Source: JAZKAR01 sp040389065 (GTDB taxonomy: Bacteria > Pseudomonadota > Gammaproteobacteria > Burkholderiales > Casimicrobiaceae). From it: 64,000 bases of DNA. Under the pieces are notes generated by a model. That model saw only the letters and a program-made list of their open reading frames with translations. It was not told the DNA's origin and ran no database searches. Shown in pieces: positions 14,461 through 23,347 of the stretch (position 1 is the first letter of the stretch; each line of letters starts with the position of its first letter). The position numbers and the translations under genes are program-made. The DNA lies in assembly GCA_040389065.1 (NCBI GenBank), contig JAZKAR010000014.1:50281-114280 (forward strand), in the 5' to 3' direction.

Positions 14461-15936
14461 CTATTGTTTTGGTGATGCTAAGGATGCTAAGTTAGTAAAA
14501 TATTGTTTAGAGTCCATGCATGCCTGAGCATTTTTCCAAGCCATTGCTTCCATCGCTTTAGGTCTTTGCATACTTGTTATGACTGCTAAGACAACTAAAT
14601 TTGCATCAACTGAATTTAATCCTAGTGCATGAATTTCATCAGCGATACCTAGACATAGGCCATTCGCAATCCATTTATCATTATCAGCATTTCCAGTAAA
14701 TGAGGAAATTGCATTTGCAAACCATTGCTGCTTAAGCAAGTGCTCCTTAATAGAAATACTTCCCGCCGATGTCTTCACTAATTGGTAGGCTAAGATGGAA
14801 GCATCATTTTTTTCTTTAAAAACCTGCGTTACTGCCTTCTCAAAACTATTTTTGCATAATGCCGGTGCAGGTTCTTTGTCACAAATATACCAATCACTAA
14901 AAATAGAAGGATGAGGGGCATCAAAATTAATTGTCCATCCACCAATTGTTGCAAGTGTTCCATTCCAATCATTATTTTGTTCTGGCAAGCTAACAACGAT
15001 ATTGAAACCTCCCTCAGGACTCCATTTAGTGAAATCTCGATCACTCGTATGTCGCTCAGTTAAATTGTTTGAGAAGAGCTTTCCTACTGCCTGGTCTATA
15101 GCATTTGATTTATCTTTTGCACTGCTTGAACTTAATGTCGTAATAATGTTAGTTTCAGGTGCTACCATTTTAATTGCACCTAATGCAATTTGAAGAGCAT
15201 ACCCTGCTGCTCCACTTTCAATATTTCTGCTTCCTTTAAATTCAACGGTGAACCGCGGTGAACTAGAGCTTCCACCCTTTTTGACCAAAAACCAAGGATA
15301 GCTACTTAACTCATGATTAATATCTCTCAACCATGTTTCGCCATTTTTGCCGCTTGATTGGCTTAATGTTGCAAGTGGTACAGTTTCTTCATATCCGTCA
15401 ACTTTCAATTTAGCAGTCAAGTTTATGTCATAAGTATCAGCAATCGCCAATCGTTTATACCAAGGCCTTGATTGATACTTCATAGGTAGACTTTCTGATG
15501 CATTCCCATTTTCAGAACCAGAGGTGCTTTTTGAAGCATCTTTTTCATAAATATCACTACGAATAAGAATCCGCGTATAGGTATCATTAAAAGAAACTTT
15601 TGAAGGTGTTACGTCCTTATTGTGATATGAAGTAAGAGGAGTAACGTCAAGTTTTGGTATAGAAATTCGAGGCTTGTCTCGTGTTGATGCAACCGGGGTT
15701 TCTGTATTAACTTTTACATCGACTATGCTTGAGGATGGCTTAGTGTCAGGCTTAGGAGAAACTGAACCAGGATTGTCATGTGTTGTTAACTTGGGTGATA
15801 TATTGGTCGTATTTAGAGGTGCTTTTCCAGCGATTGCTTCCGCTTTTAATAGTGTATTTGGAGCTGATGATGTTGCACAACCAGATATATTAAAACTCAG
15901 CAAAGTTATTACAGATAAAATAAGTTTTTCTTTCAT
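14461..15936 (-). CDS. Lipoprotein of unknown function
   Basis: 491 residues. Lipoprotein signal with lipobox ISGC (Cys19). Residues 20-110 are a Pro/Ser/Thr-rich low-complexity spacer. The rest is a mixed region with YTRILIRSDIYEKDASK, GGWTINFD, a Cys pair around WYICDKEPAPALC and a helical C-terminus with IANGLCLGIADEIHALGL. No domain recognised. It stands alone on the minus strand between the terminator at 14257-14344 and the traM end of the tra region. Confidence 0.65.
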   Translation of the reverse strand: MKEKLILSVITLLSFNISGCATSSAPNTLLKAEAIAGKAPLNTTNISPKLTTHDNPGSVSPKPDTKPSSSIVDVKVNTETPVASTRDKPRISIPKLDVTPLTSYHNKDVTPSKVSFNDTYTRILIRSDIYEKDASKSTSGSENGNASESLPMKYQSRPWYKRLAIADTYDINLTAKLKVDGYEETVPLATLSQSSGKNGETWLRDINHELSSYPWFLVKKGGSSSSPRFTVEFKGSRNIESGAAGYALQIALGAIKMVAPETNIITTLSSSSAKDKSNAIDQAVGKLFSNNLTERHTSDRDFTKWSPEGGFNIVVSLPEQNNDWNGTLATIGGWTINFDAPHPSIFSDWYICDKEPAPALCKNSFEKAVTQVFKEKNDASILAYQLVKTSAGSISIKEHLLKQQWFANAISSFTGNADNDKWIANGLCLGIADEIHALGLNSVDANLVVLAVITSMQRPKAMEAMAWKNAQACMDSKQYFTNLASLASPKQ

Positions 15937-16087
15937 ACGACCTCACGTTTTTTTGACGAGAAACTTTACCGTTTTTTAACTATATAAATGTAAATTTCGT
16001 TCAATTTAGTAAAATAGGCGTATTTAAATACAACAATTAGTTATTTATAAAACCATTTCTGTATAACTTTTTATAGTCGAGTTATCT

Positions 16088-16348
16088 CTAAAGCTTCCCA
16101 TTTCCTTTGAGCATCGCTTTAGCTTTCTCTAGGTGCATTAGAGCATAGTCTTTCTTGCTCATACCTAGCCTAACCTCTTCAGGTGGCTCTAGGTTAAGTA
16201 TTTTGCACAGATTAGAGACATAAGGCTTTCTTTTCCCTGCAATGCTGACAATAGCTTGCTCTAGCTGCTCCGCAGCTACTGTGCTTTGCAACCATTGCCA
16301 TGTTCGCTTGTCGCGTTCATTATCGAGAATAACGGGGGCTTCTTCCAT
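16088..16348 (-). CDS. Small protein of the traKLM operon
   Basis: 86 residues, charged. RTWQWLQSTVAAEQLEQAIVSIAGKRKPYVSNLCKILNLEPPEEV suggests a short helical DNA- or protein-binding fold. I recognise the pattern from small proteins in IncP-like conjugation regions but cannot name a function. It lies 7 bp downstream of traM on the same strand, so it is the last gene of the traK-traL-traM unit. Confidence 0.65.
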   Translation of the reverse strand: MEEAPVILDNERDKRTWQWLQSTVAAEQLEQAIVSIAGKRKPYVSNLCKILNLEPPEEVRLGMSKKDYALMHLEKAKAMLKGNGKL

Positions 16349-16355
16349 ACGCTTG

Positions 16356-16823
16356 TTACTTTTTCAGGTACAACATGAGCACAATCGGAATACATCCTGA
16401 TAATAAGCCAATGAGTGCAGCTATCGCATAGATCTTATACGCTGAATATTGATTCAACAAAGGGATCATTTCACTTTTTACAGCGCTCATGGCTTCTTGC
16501 TGGCTCTTATGCGTTACTTCAGAGAGTATCTTTTCTTTTGACTGTAAAAGTTTCTTTGAGATACTTTGAAGCTCTTCTACTCTTTCATCTAAATGATAAG
16601 TATGCTCATTGATCTTGGTATTAAGTTTGTCTATTTGCGCGGTGGTGTCTTTTTCAAGTTTGATGGATAGCTTGGAATATAAAGACTCAGCCGCATTCTT
16701 AATCAATTTTGACTGAAGCAAGGCTGATGCAATTAAAGGATCGTTTTTCCCAATCTTTAAGCCTGTCATTGAAAAAACTTCGGTTTGCAACTCGGCAATC
16801 ATTTTTTCATAGTTACTTATCAT
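16356..16823 (-). CDS. traM: TraM-like membrane-anchored coiled-coil protein
   Basis: 155 residues. Residues about 40-120 form a long coiled coil (Lys/Glu-rich heptads) and residues about 130-152 are one hydrophobic span (IYAIAALIGLLSGCIPIVLMLYL) near the C-terminus. Length, shape and position right after traL fit TraM of IncP plasmids, which is needed for efficient RP4 transfer. Its start overlaps the traL stop by 4 bp. The name rests mainly on synteny and shape. Confidence 0.7.
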   Translation of the reverse strand: MISNYEKMIAELQTEVFSMTGLKIGKNDPLIASALLQSKLIKNAAESLYSKLSIKLEKDTTAQIDKLNTKINEHTYHLDERVEELQSISKKLLQSKEKILSEVTHKSQQEAMSAVKSEMIPLLNQYSAYKIYAIAALIGLLSGCIPIVLMLYLKK

Positions 16824-17539
16824 AAGCCAATCGCATTCATTTGATTAAATAAATTATCGCGGATCATCTTAAGTCGATGTCGAGGCATTAAACCAAACTC
16901 TTCAAATTCTATAGCTTCCTCAAACGTCATTTTATGAGCAATGATGTATTCAAAATCTTTTGCAAATGTGTCTCGTGTAAGCTGCTCAATTCGGATAATG
17001 CCTTTTATTCGATCTTGATTATCTTTTATAATATTAAAATCACTGAGTAATTTTCCATTATTTTGAATATCACCAAAAAACTCATTTTCCCAAATAATAA
17101 TTTTTGCTTTCAAGCTATCGAGTAGTGCCGCTAATCCAAGACAAGTATCTTTTAAAGATTGACCACCTGTAATGATAGTATGAATATAGACCTCTTTTCC
17201 TATACCCTCTAAAAATTCAATTAAATGACTTTCTTTCATATAGAAAGATAACGGGATAAAAGATGAAGCACCGTTATCAATAATTGCAATATCATTATGC
17301 TTCGCTACTTTTTCTACAAGACCATCAAATAATCGTGAGTTTATTTCATCATCATTTTCAATTAAATTAATAAATTCAACATTGAGCTTTTTATATTGAA
17401 AAAAAGTTTGATTAAGAGGATCGGTATCAATACACAGTACATCACGACTCTTACTATTATAGTATTGTGCAATAACAGAAGAAACTAGAGATTTTCCAAC
17501 CCCGCCTTTGCCTTGTAAAATAAAATGTACTGCGCTCAT
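16820..17539 (-). CDS. traL: TraL-like P-loop ATPase
   Basis: 239 residues. Deviant Walker A KGGVGKS at residues 11-17 (ParA/MinD type), then CIDTDPLNQTF, IIDNGASSF and IITGGQSLKDT in the same order as RP4 TraL. TraL is part of the IncP leader operon next to oriT; its exact role is unclear. It lies 24 bp after traK. Overall similarity in length (RP4 TraL is about 240 residues) and motifs makes this a firm call. Confidence 0.85.
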   Translation of the reverse strand: MSAVHFILQGKGGVGKSLVSSVIAQYYNSKSRDVLCIDTDPLNQTFFQYKKLNVEFINLIENDDEINSRLFDGLVEKVAKHNDIAIIDNGASSFIPLSFYMKESHLIEFLEGIGKEVYIHTIITGGQSLKDTCLGLAALLDSLKAKIIIWENEFFGDIQNNGKLLSDFNIIKDNQDRIKGIIRIEQLTRDTFAKDFEYIIAHKMTFEEAIEFEEFGLMPRHRLKMIRDNLFNQMNAIGL

Positions 17540-17563
17540 AATAACTTTCTACTACTTAAAATA

Positions 17564-17899
17564 TTACATCAAAGATTCAACATCGGTTTTATTGCGAAAC
17601 TCATTCCAGCTCAAATTTTCAGATGCTTGGCTAGGTTTTTGAGGTTTTTGTTCGGGAGGTTTTTCAGCATAGCTCACAGGTTTAGGGATAGCGTCCTTTT
17701 TTGTTAATCTCTTTTTGAGAAATTTACTAATAGCCTGGTGTGATACTTTGCATCCGTTGTGCGATAAATATTCGGTGATCTGTATATTGGTATAGCCTTC
17801 TTGATGAAGATGAAGAATATCCTTTTCAAAAGCGGCTAGTTTTGAGGGTATTGCACTTGGCGAAGCCCTATTTTTAAACTCGGTAATGTCCATCGTCAT
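17564..17899 (-). CDS. traK: TraK-like oriT-binding protein
   Basis: 111 residues. Residues about 20-65 form a helix-turn-helix (FEKDILHLHQEGYTNIQITEYLSHNGCKVSHQAISKFLKKR). The C-terminus is Pro/Lys/Glu-rich. In RP4, TraK binds the intrinsically bent side of oriT and wraps DNA. Here the gene is the first of the traKLM unit and starts next to the array of phased TTCAAC repeats, its likely binding sites. Synteny and fold agree. Confidence 0.75.
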   Translation of the reverse strand: MTMDITEFKNRASPSAIPSKLAAFEKDILHLHQEGYTNIQITEYLSHNGCKVSHQAISKFLKKRLTKKDAIPKPVSYAEKPPEQKPQKPSQASENLSWNEFRNKTDVESLM

Positions 17900-17943
17900 G
17901 ATTTTTAGTTAAGTTGCTGTATATTAAAAGAATTTATATTTTT

Positions 17944-18152
17944 AATCAACCGCTTCAACCTGAATTCAACCGTAGTTCAACCACTTCAACTAGCCATTAA
18001 ATTATCGTCAGCATAGTTTCAACTGCTTCAACCCAACTTCAACCGCGCATCAATTCCATATCAACTGAATTTCAACCAAGATTCAACCTTCTTCAACTGA
18101 AATTCAACCATCTTCAACCGCTTCAACCAAAAATCAACGAAGGCTCAACTTG
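17944..18152. repeat. Phased TTCAAC repeats in oriT, likely TraK sites
   Basis: About 18 copies of TTCAACC/TTCAACT or ATCAAC on the plus strand. Many are spaced 11 bp apart (for example TTCAACC-N4-TTCAACC-N4-TTCAACC), others 9-10 bp. This helical phasing fits DNA wrapped by a repeatedly bound protein. The array lies between the traK start and nic, where RP4 has its TraK-binding bent region. Confidence 0.75.
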
Positions 18153-18189
18153 TTGAAGATATAGGTAAGTATGCTAAAATGAAAAACTA

Positions 18190-18229
18190 AACGCAGGATA
18201 GGCTTTCGCCGAATTTTGTATATACAAAA
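18190..18229 (-). other. oriT: oriT core with IncP-type nic and flanking palindrome
   Basis: The minus strand reads GCCTATCCTG/CG across 18203-18192, matching the IncP core (TATCCTG/C). The predicted nick is between the bases opposite 18194 and 18193. A perfect 16-bp palindrome TTTTGTATATACAAAA (18214-18229) sits between nic and the traJ-like start, where RP4 has its TraJ-binding repeat. With the nick here, the minus strand leads with lower coordinates, so 18193 down to 1 is the leading region. Confidence 0.8.
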
Positions 18230-18240
18230 GTGGATGTGGT

Positions 18241-18819
18241 ATGAGTAGTTCAGGTGGTGATGTGCTAATTTTGAGGGGTGTTCCGAAAGAACAAAGAGAA
18301 CAGCTAAGAGCTATCGCCCTTCAAAAATTAGGTAGAAAAAGTGCTTCATTTCTAATAAAGGATTTTATCAGGAAGGTACTTTTTGATAATGATGTAAGTA
18401 CACCATGCTCAAAACTTAGCCTTCAAAAGCAAGAAGAAAACTCTAAAAAAGAACGGTTGGAAATTAGGCTTCTTAATGGTGAAATGACTTCTCTTAATGC
18501 TATAGCTGAATCACGCTTATCAAGTTCTCCTTATTATGTAACTTCTTTAATCAGAGCGCATTTATCAAAAACGCCACAGTTACAGGGAGATGAATTAGAA
18601 GAGCTTCGTACCTCTAATTATCAGCTACTTTCTATCGGAAGAAATATTAACCAAATTGCGCGGCAATTAAATTCTTTTTATGATAAAAAAATTACTCCTA
18701 GTGATATTCAATACATAACAGATCAAATTAATGTTTTAAATGATACGATTAAAGCCCACACCAAAAATATTACCAAGGTTTTAGACGCTAATTTGGAGCG
18801 ATGGGATATATCGCAATGA
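18241..18819 (+). CDS. traJ-like: TraJ/MobC-like relaxosome accessory protein
   Basis: 192 residues. The N-terminal part resembles an RHH/Arc-type DNA-binding region (VLILRGVPKEQREQLRAIA...KSASFLIKDFIRKVL). The C-terminal part (about 125-165) has LLSIGRNINQIARQLN, the MobC/relaxosome signature. It probably binds the palindrome at 18214-18229 and helps place the relaxase at nic. The stop overlaps the relaxase ATG (ATGA). Start chosen at the ATG following TGGATGTGGT. Confidence 0.78.
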   Translation: MSSSGGDVLILRGVPKEQREQLRAIALQKLGRKSASFLIKDFIRKVLFDNDVSTPCSKLSLQKQEENSKKERLEIRLLNGEMTSLNAIAESRLSSSPYYVTSLIRAHLSKTPQLQGDELEELRTSNYQLLSIGRNINQIARQLNSFYDKKITPSDIQYITDQINVLNDTIKAHTKNITKVLDANLERWDISQ

Positions 18820-19874
18820 GTGTATTTGACGATATAGATTTTTGGTTTAATCCAAAAAGAAAAAAATCAGCAAAAAATAAATCTAGTTCTTCAGGATTTA
18901 AAAATAAATCTTTAAAACCATCTATATCAAAATATCAGCGTGTTCATCCTATTGATGGGGTAAAACGTGTTGCTAATTATGCGCCTGAAGTGATGGTTAA
19001 AATTACAGGCAGCGGTAAAGGTATTAAGCAAGTTAAAAACCATATTGATTATATTTCCAGAAATGGAGAGATTGAATTAATGAATCAAGATGGAGATAAA
19101 TTAAAGGGTAAAGAAGATTTAGGGTTTTTAGTGGAGGAGTGGCGTTCTGGCGGTATTCCATTAGAAGGTACTAAACGGGAAACATTTAATATTGTCTTTT
19201 CTATGCCTGAAGGCGTAGAAAGAAAACCTGTTTATGATGCTGTGAAAGCTTTTGCTCAAAAAGAATTTGAAGGGCATCAATGGGTGATGGCTGAACATCG
19301 TGATGAACCTCATCCTCACGTGCATGTATGCGTGGTATCAATGGATAGGGAAGGGCGACGCTTGAACCCTAGAAAACAGGATTTATTTAACTGGCGTGTT
19401 GGTTTTGCTGAGTCTTTAAGGGAGCAGGGTATAGAAGCTTCTGCCAGTCGTCGGGTAAGCCGCTTTCAGCATCGGAAGTATGAGAAGTTTGCTGTTTCTC
19501 AAATCAAAGAACAGGCTCAGGGGCGTTTTAAGGAGGGTAGAGAGGTTACTGATAGAGAAATGCCGTATATCTATCGTATGCAAGCGCAAGAGTTGGCTTT
19601 TAGCTTAAACAGCCGCCAGCGTCCTATTAATCCCGCAGAGCCTTATATTAAAGACATCAATGAGAAAATTGAAGAGGCTTATAAGGAGGTTGTGCAGTTT
19701 CTAATGGTTACGGGAGACAAAGAGACTGCTAAAAATGTTGGCCGCTTTGTGAAAATTCAGACTCACGATAAGAATCAACGATCTAGAAGCCAAGTTGCTT
19801 ACGATAAGGCAATGGATAAAATCCGTGATAGGGAAAAAGATCGGGAAATGGTTAGGAAAGATATTGAGAGATGA
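18816..19874 (+). CDS. traI-like: MOBP-type relaxase
   Basis: 352 residues from the ATG in the ATGA overlap with the traJ-like gene. ITGSGKGIKQVKNHIDYISRNGEIE marks the relaxase core; EHRDEPHPHVHVCVV (about 159-173) is the metal-binding His motif. The catalytic Tyr should lie in the first 60 residues (candidates Tyr at ISKYQRV and VANYAPE). It cuts the nic site and stays bound to the 5' end. It is short compared with RP4 TraI (about 730 residues); an LPD7 domain often fused to such relaxases is encoded separately at 33644-34627. Confidence 0.88.
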   Translation: MSVFDDIDFWFNPKRKKSAKNKSSSSGFKNKSLKPSISKYQRVHPIDGVKRVANYAPEVMVKITGSGKGIKQVKNHIDYISRNGEIELMNQDGDKLKGKEDLGFLVEEWRSGGIPLEGTKRETFNIVFSMPEGVERKPVYDAVKAFAQKEFEGHQWVMAEHRDEPHPHVHVCVVSMDREGRRLNPRKQDLFNWRVGFAESLREQGIEASASRRVSRFQHRKYEKFAVSQIKEQAQGRFKEGREVTDREMPYIYRMQAQELAFSLNSRQRPINPAEPYIKDINEKIEEAYKEVVQFLMVTGDKETAKNVGRFVKIQTHDKNQRSRSQVAYDKAMDKIRDREKDREMVRKDIER

Positions 19875-20049
19875 TAATAATAGACTATTTTTTTATAAAA
19901 TAATTGTCATATATCGTTTAAATATGAGGATGACGTGACTGTCGTTATATCATAAAATAATTTGCTCATATTTTTTTATTGTATGCCATCTATCTATCGA
20001 GCTTATGTAAAAAAACAAATACATCATTAATTTACTTGCGGGGTGTGCA

Positions 20050-23000
20050 ATGAAAAGTGAGTCTTCAGAACAATCTTTGTTATTTCCTGTTGAAGAAAAT
20101 TTATCTCAAGAAGAAGTTTTAGAATTTACGCATCCATTATATTTTATTCAAGAAAAAACTCCTTTCGGTTGGCTGAAACATGTGGCGCTAGCGGCTGGAA
20201 ATTGGAAATTTACAGCCGTATGCCAAAACGCTAACTTATTTACTGTCACTCACGAGTCAGGTGTATCCTTTCTTGCGGAACTTAAAGAAGGAAAAGGCAA
20301 AGAAAGAGGGACTTACTCAATAAGAGGATGCGTCAAAAGTATTAATCAGGGAATTTCTTTTAAAAATATTAATCTGCATGCAACTTCTGAAAATACACTA
20401 AGCTTAAGATCAGCCCAACTTGGTGCAATTTATTCATTGTTGGCTCATTGGTCTTTAACAAAAGAGGTTGCTACAGTTGTGCTTCCAACTGGTACTGGCA
20501 AAACTGAAACTATGTTGGTAACAACACTTATTGATAAAGCATTAAGAACATTAGTTATTGTTCCAACTCTTGACCTCAAAGAGCAAATTTCCGAAAAATT
20601 TTTGACATGGGGTATTCTTAGAGAATTAAAAGTAATCCCCGAAAATACTAAAAACCCTAAGGTATTGGTTTTAGAAAAAATAGTAGCGAATATATCTGCT
20701 ATTGATTTTTTAAAGAGTGCTGATATTGTTATATCAACCCCTGCTTTATTAGCGCGTGCAAATGATGATATTAAAAATGAACTAAAGAACATTTTTTCTC
20801 ATGTTTATTTTGATGAAGCTCACCATATAGTAGCCACTGAGTGGGATGCTTTGAAGATTCTTTTTAAAGAATCTAAAATTGTTCAGTTTACCGCTACTCC
20901 CTACAGGACGGATCGTCAGCCAATAGAAGGAAATATAGTTTATAACTACCCTTTATCACAGGCATTAAAAGATGGTTGTTTTGCAAAAATATCATTGATA
21001 GTAGTTGATGAGCGCCATCCGAAAAAGAAAGATAAAGCAATAGCTGATGCGGCTATGGAGCGATTACAGGCAGATAGAAAAAATGGCTTTAATCGACATC
21101 GGATGATGGTTCGAGCCGAAACAAAGAACCATGCAGAAAATTTATTTAAAGATTATTGTGATTGGTTTCCAAATGAACGTATTGTTTTAGTTCATTCAAA
21201 GATAAAAGATAGAAAAAATATAATTAATGATATCAAAAAGGGGCAATACGACATTATTGTTTGTGTGGACATGCTCAAAGAAGGTTTTGATTACCCAGAT
21301 CTTAAAATAGCCGCTGTTCATGGAATCCAAAAATCATTAGCTGTATTGCTTCAATTCATTGGAAGATTTACTCGAACACAACAAGGTCTTGGTGATGCCT
21401 CATTTGTTGTAAATTATGCAGAAGAGCAAATGTCTATTGAATTGGAAAATCTTTTTCAAGAAGGGTCTGGCTGGGAACATGTAATTAAGGAAGTTGCTGA
21501 TGCAAAAAAAGCTGAGGCTGAATCGCTATTATCCTTTTTACAAGGATGTAAACCTTATTCAGGTTTTGACAATCCTGATATTAAATTAAATCCTAAGCTT
21601 GTTTACCCTTCATTAAGCTGTGTTTGCTATAAATGTGAAAAGGTTGAGTGGGTAAAATTTAAAGATGCTTTTGATTTAAATAAGTATGCCCTTTCTCAGC
21701 CATACATTAATGCAGTAGAAAACGTTTTTTATTTTACTACTCAAAAAAGAGAAAAAGTTAAATGGGCACGCACCAAAGAAATGCGAGACCAAAAATGGGA
21801 TTTAGTGGTAATGCACCATGATATTTCAAACCATCTTTTATATATTGGATATTCTGAAAAACGTTTAGATGTAAATATTCTTGTTGAAAAAATAGCAGGT
21901 ATTACCGCATCCCCTATCAAAGGTGATCTAGTTTTTAGATCTTTTGATTCTATTAAACGTTTGTGTATTATTCATGCTGGAATTTTTAAACCTGCTAACC
22001 ATCTACATCGCTATTCACGATTAAGTGGGGCTGATGTAACAACGGAATTAACAAGATGGAAAACAGAAGGTAGATGTGATAAATCTGATTTTGTTGGGGT
22101 AGGATTCCGTGATGGTTTTCCTGTGAGTATAGGAGCTTCAGTTAAAGGTAAAATTTGGAGTCCAGCAAGAGCAGGTGATTTGAAAGAGTGGAAAGCATGG
22201 TGTTTGCAAATCGGGAGCATGATTACTAACAATAAGATTGACTCGAACCTGCTTATTGAAGACTCAGCAAAGAAGAAAAACATTGATACCTATCCTGATG
22301 TTGTAGTGCTTGCAACAGATTGGGCAGACAGTCTTTATGATAGCATTCATAAAATTACATTAGAATTATCTATCGGAAAATCTTTTCTGCTTGCAGAAGC
22401 CTCTTTAAAACATACCGGATTCCAAGGAAATAAAGCTAGCTTTACATTACGTATTCCTGATAATGTACTTTCTTTTTCTATTAATTTAGGAGGAGAAAAA
22501 GGTCATAGCGTAGAAGGATTGAAAGATTGCAAAATTAAAGTAGAAGGACTTAAATCCACAGCCCTCTCATTAGAGCAGTTTTTTCAGGAAAATCCACCCA
22601 CTATGTTTCTTCTTAATGGGTGTACTATCTCTGGATGTGTTTATACAGATTATGGTGAGTGCGATATTCATGAAATACCAAGTAATCAGATAGAATCTCT
22701 TATTTGGGAAGATGTTGATTATACTGTTGAGTCACACTATAAGGACGGAAATTTTCGAGCAAATTCCATTCAAGAATATATGATGAAGCAGTGTGTTCAA
22801 GATGGTGCTAAAATTGTGTTTAACGATGATAATTCAGGGGAATCTGCGGATATTGTAGCTATTTTTGTTACCGATGGAATACTTTATTTTAAATTAATCC
22901 ATTGTAAGTATTCAAAATCTTCCTCAGGTGCTCGATTATCTGATTTACATGAAGTATGTGGGCAAGCAATCGTATCTCTTCGCTATAAATGGAAACCAGA

Positions 23001-23259
23001 AGAACTAATAAAACACTTGGAAAGAAGAAATAATACTGGGGTTTTAAAAAATAAAAGATTTTATTCTGGTAACACAGCAATACTGGATGATATAAAGAAA
23101 GCTTTGAAATATAGTGATGTTAAATTTGAGTTTTCGATTGCTCAACCTGGCGTAAAAACTTCAGAACTCAATTCTGATATGAAAAGACTCTTGGGTTCAG
23201 TTTATTCAACTGTAGTTGAAATGACAGAAACTAAACTTAAATGTTATTTTAATGAATAA
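20050..23259 (+). CDS. Superfamily 2 helicase with possible C-terminal nuclease (putative defence protein)
   Basis: 1069 residues. Walker A LPTGTGKTE (about 145-153), DEAH (about 255), TATPYR, then the second RecA-like domain with DMLKEGFDYPDLKIAA and QFIGRFTRT. A CVCYKCEK zinc-like site follows (about 525). The end (about 925-990) has SADIVAIF...HCKYSK...DLHEVCGQ, which resembles a PD-(D/E)xK core (D-x-V then x-x-K). Its place next to an RT-nitrilase and a type I RM system suggests an antiviral role. It does not match a defence family I can name. Confidence 0.75.
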   Translation: MKSESSEQSLLFPVEENLSQEEVLEFTHPLYFIQEKTPFGWLKHVALAAGNWKFTAVCQNANLFTVTHESGVSFLAELKEGKGKERGTYSIRGCVKSINQGISFKNINLHATSENTLSLRSAQLGAIYSLLAHWSLTKEVATVVLPTGTGKTETMLVTTLIDKALRTLVIVPTLDLKEQISEKFLTWGILRELKVIPENTKNPKVLVLEKIVANISAIDFLKSADIVISTPALLARANDDIKNELKNIFSHVYFDEAHHIVATEWDALKILFKESKIVQFTATPYRTDRQPIEGNIVYNYPLSQALKDGCFAKISLIVVDERHPKKKDKAIADAAMERLQADRKNGFNRHRMMVRAETKNHAENLFKDYCDWFPNERIVLVHSKIKDRKNIINDIKKGQYDIIVCVDMLKEGFDYPDLKIAAVHGIQKSLAVLLQFIGRFTRTQQGLGDASFVVNYAEEQMSIELENLFQEGSGWEHVIKEVADAKKAEAESLLSFLQGCKPYSGFDNPDIKLNPKLVYPSLSCVCYKCEKVEWVKFKDAFDLNKYALSQPYINAVENVFYFTTQKREKVKWARTKEMRDQKWDLVVMHHDISNHLLYIGYSEKRLDVNILVEKIAGITASPIKGDLVFRSFDSIKRLCIIHAGIFKPANHLHRYSRLSGADVTTELTRWKTEGRCDKSDFVGVGFRDGFPVSIGASVKGKIWSPARAGDLKEWKAWCLQIGSMITNNKIDSNLLIEDSAKKKNIDTYPDVVVLATDWADSLYDSIHKITLELSIGKSFLLAEASLKHTGFQGNKASFTLRIPDNVLSFSINLGGEKGHSVEGLKDCKIKVEGLKSTALSLEQFFQENPPTMFLLNGCTISGCVYTDYGECDIHEIPSNQIESLIWEDVDYTVESHYKDGNFRANSIQEYMMKQCVQDGAKIVFNDDNSGESADIVAIFVTDGILYFKLIHCKYSKSSSGARLSDLHEVCGQAIVSLRYKWKPEELIKHLERRNNTGVLKNKRFYSGNTAILDDIKKALKYSDVKFEFSIAQPGVKTSELNSDMKRLLGSVYSTVVEMTETKLKCYFNE

Positions 23260-23347
23260 AATACTCTTTTTGTATTAAGAATTTATCAGTAAGATTTATA
23301 GAGGTAGAAATGCATGCTCAATCAGCTGATTCATGTATTATATGTAT

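Noticed and set aside
17944..18152. Repeat array that could be taken for a CRISPR
   Set aside because: The unit is only 6-7 bp with 2-5 bp between copies, no long spacers and no cas genes; it fits oriT binding sites.
18816..19874. Relaxase as truncated pseudogene
   Set aside because: All core motifs are present and it is coupled to the upstream gene; the short length is compatible with a functional MOBP core.
19875..20049. Possible small gene or RNA between relaxase and helicase
   Set aside because: Only AT-rich sequence with a ribosome site for the helicase gene was seen.
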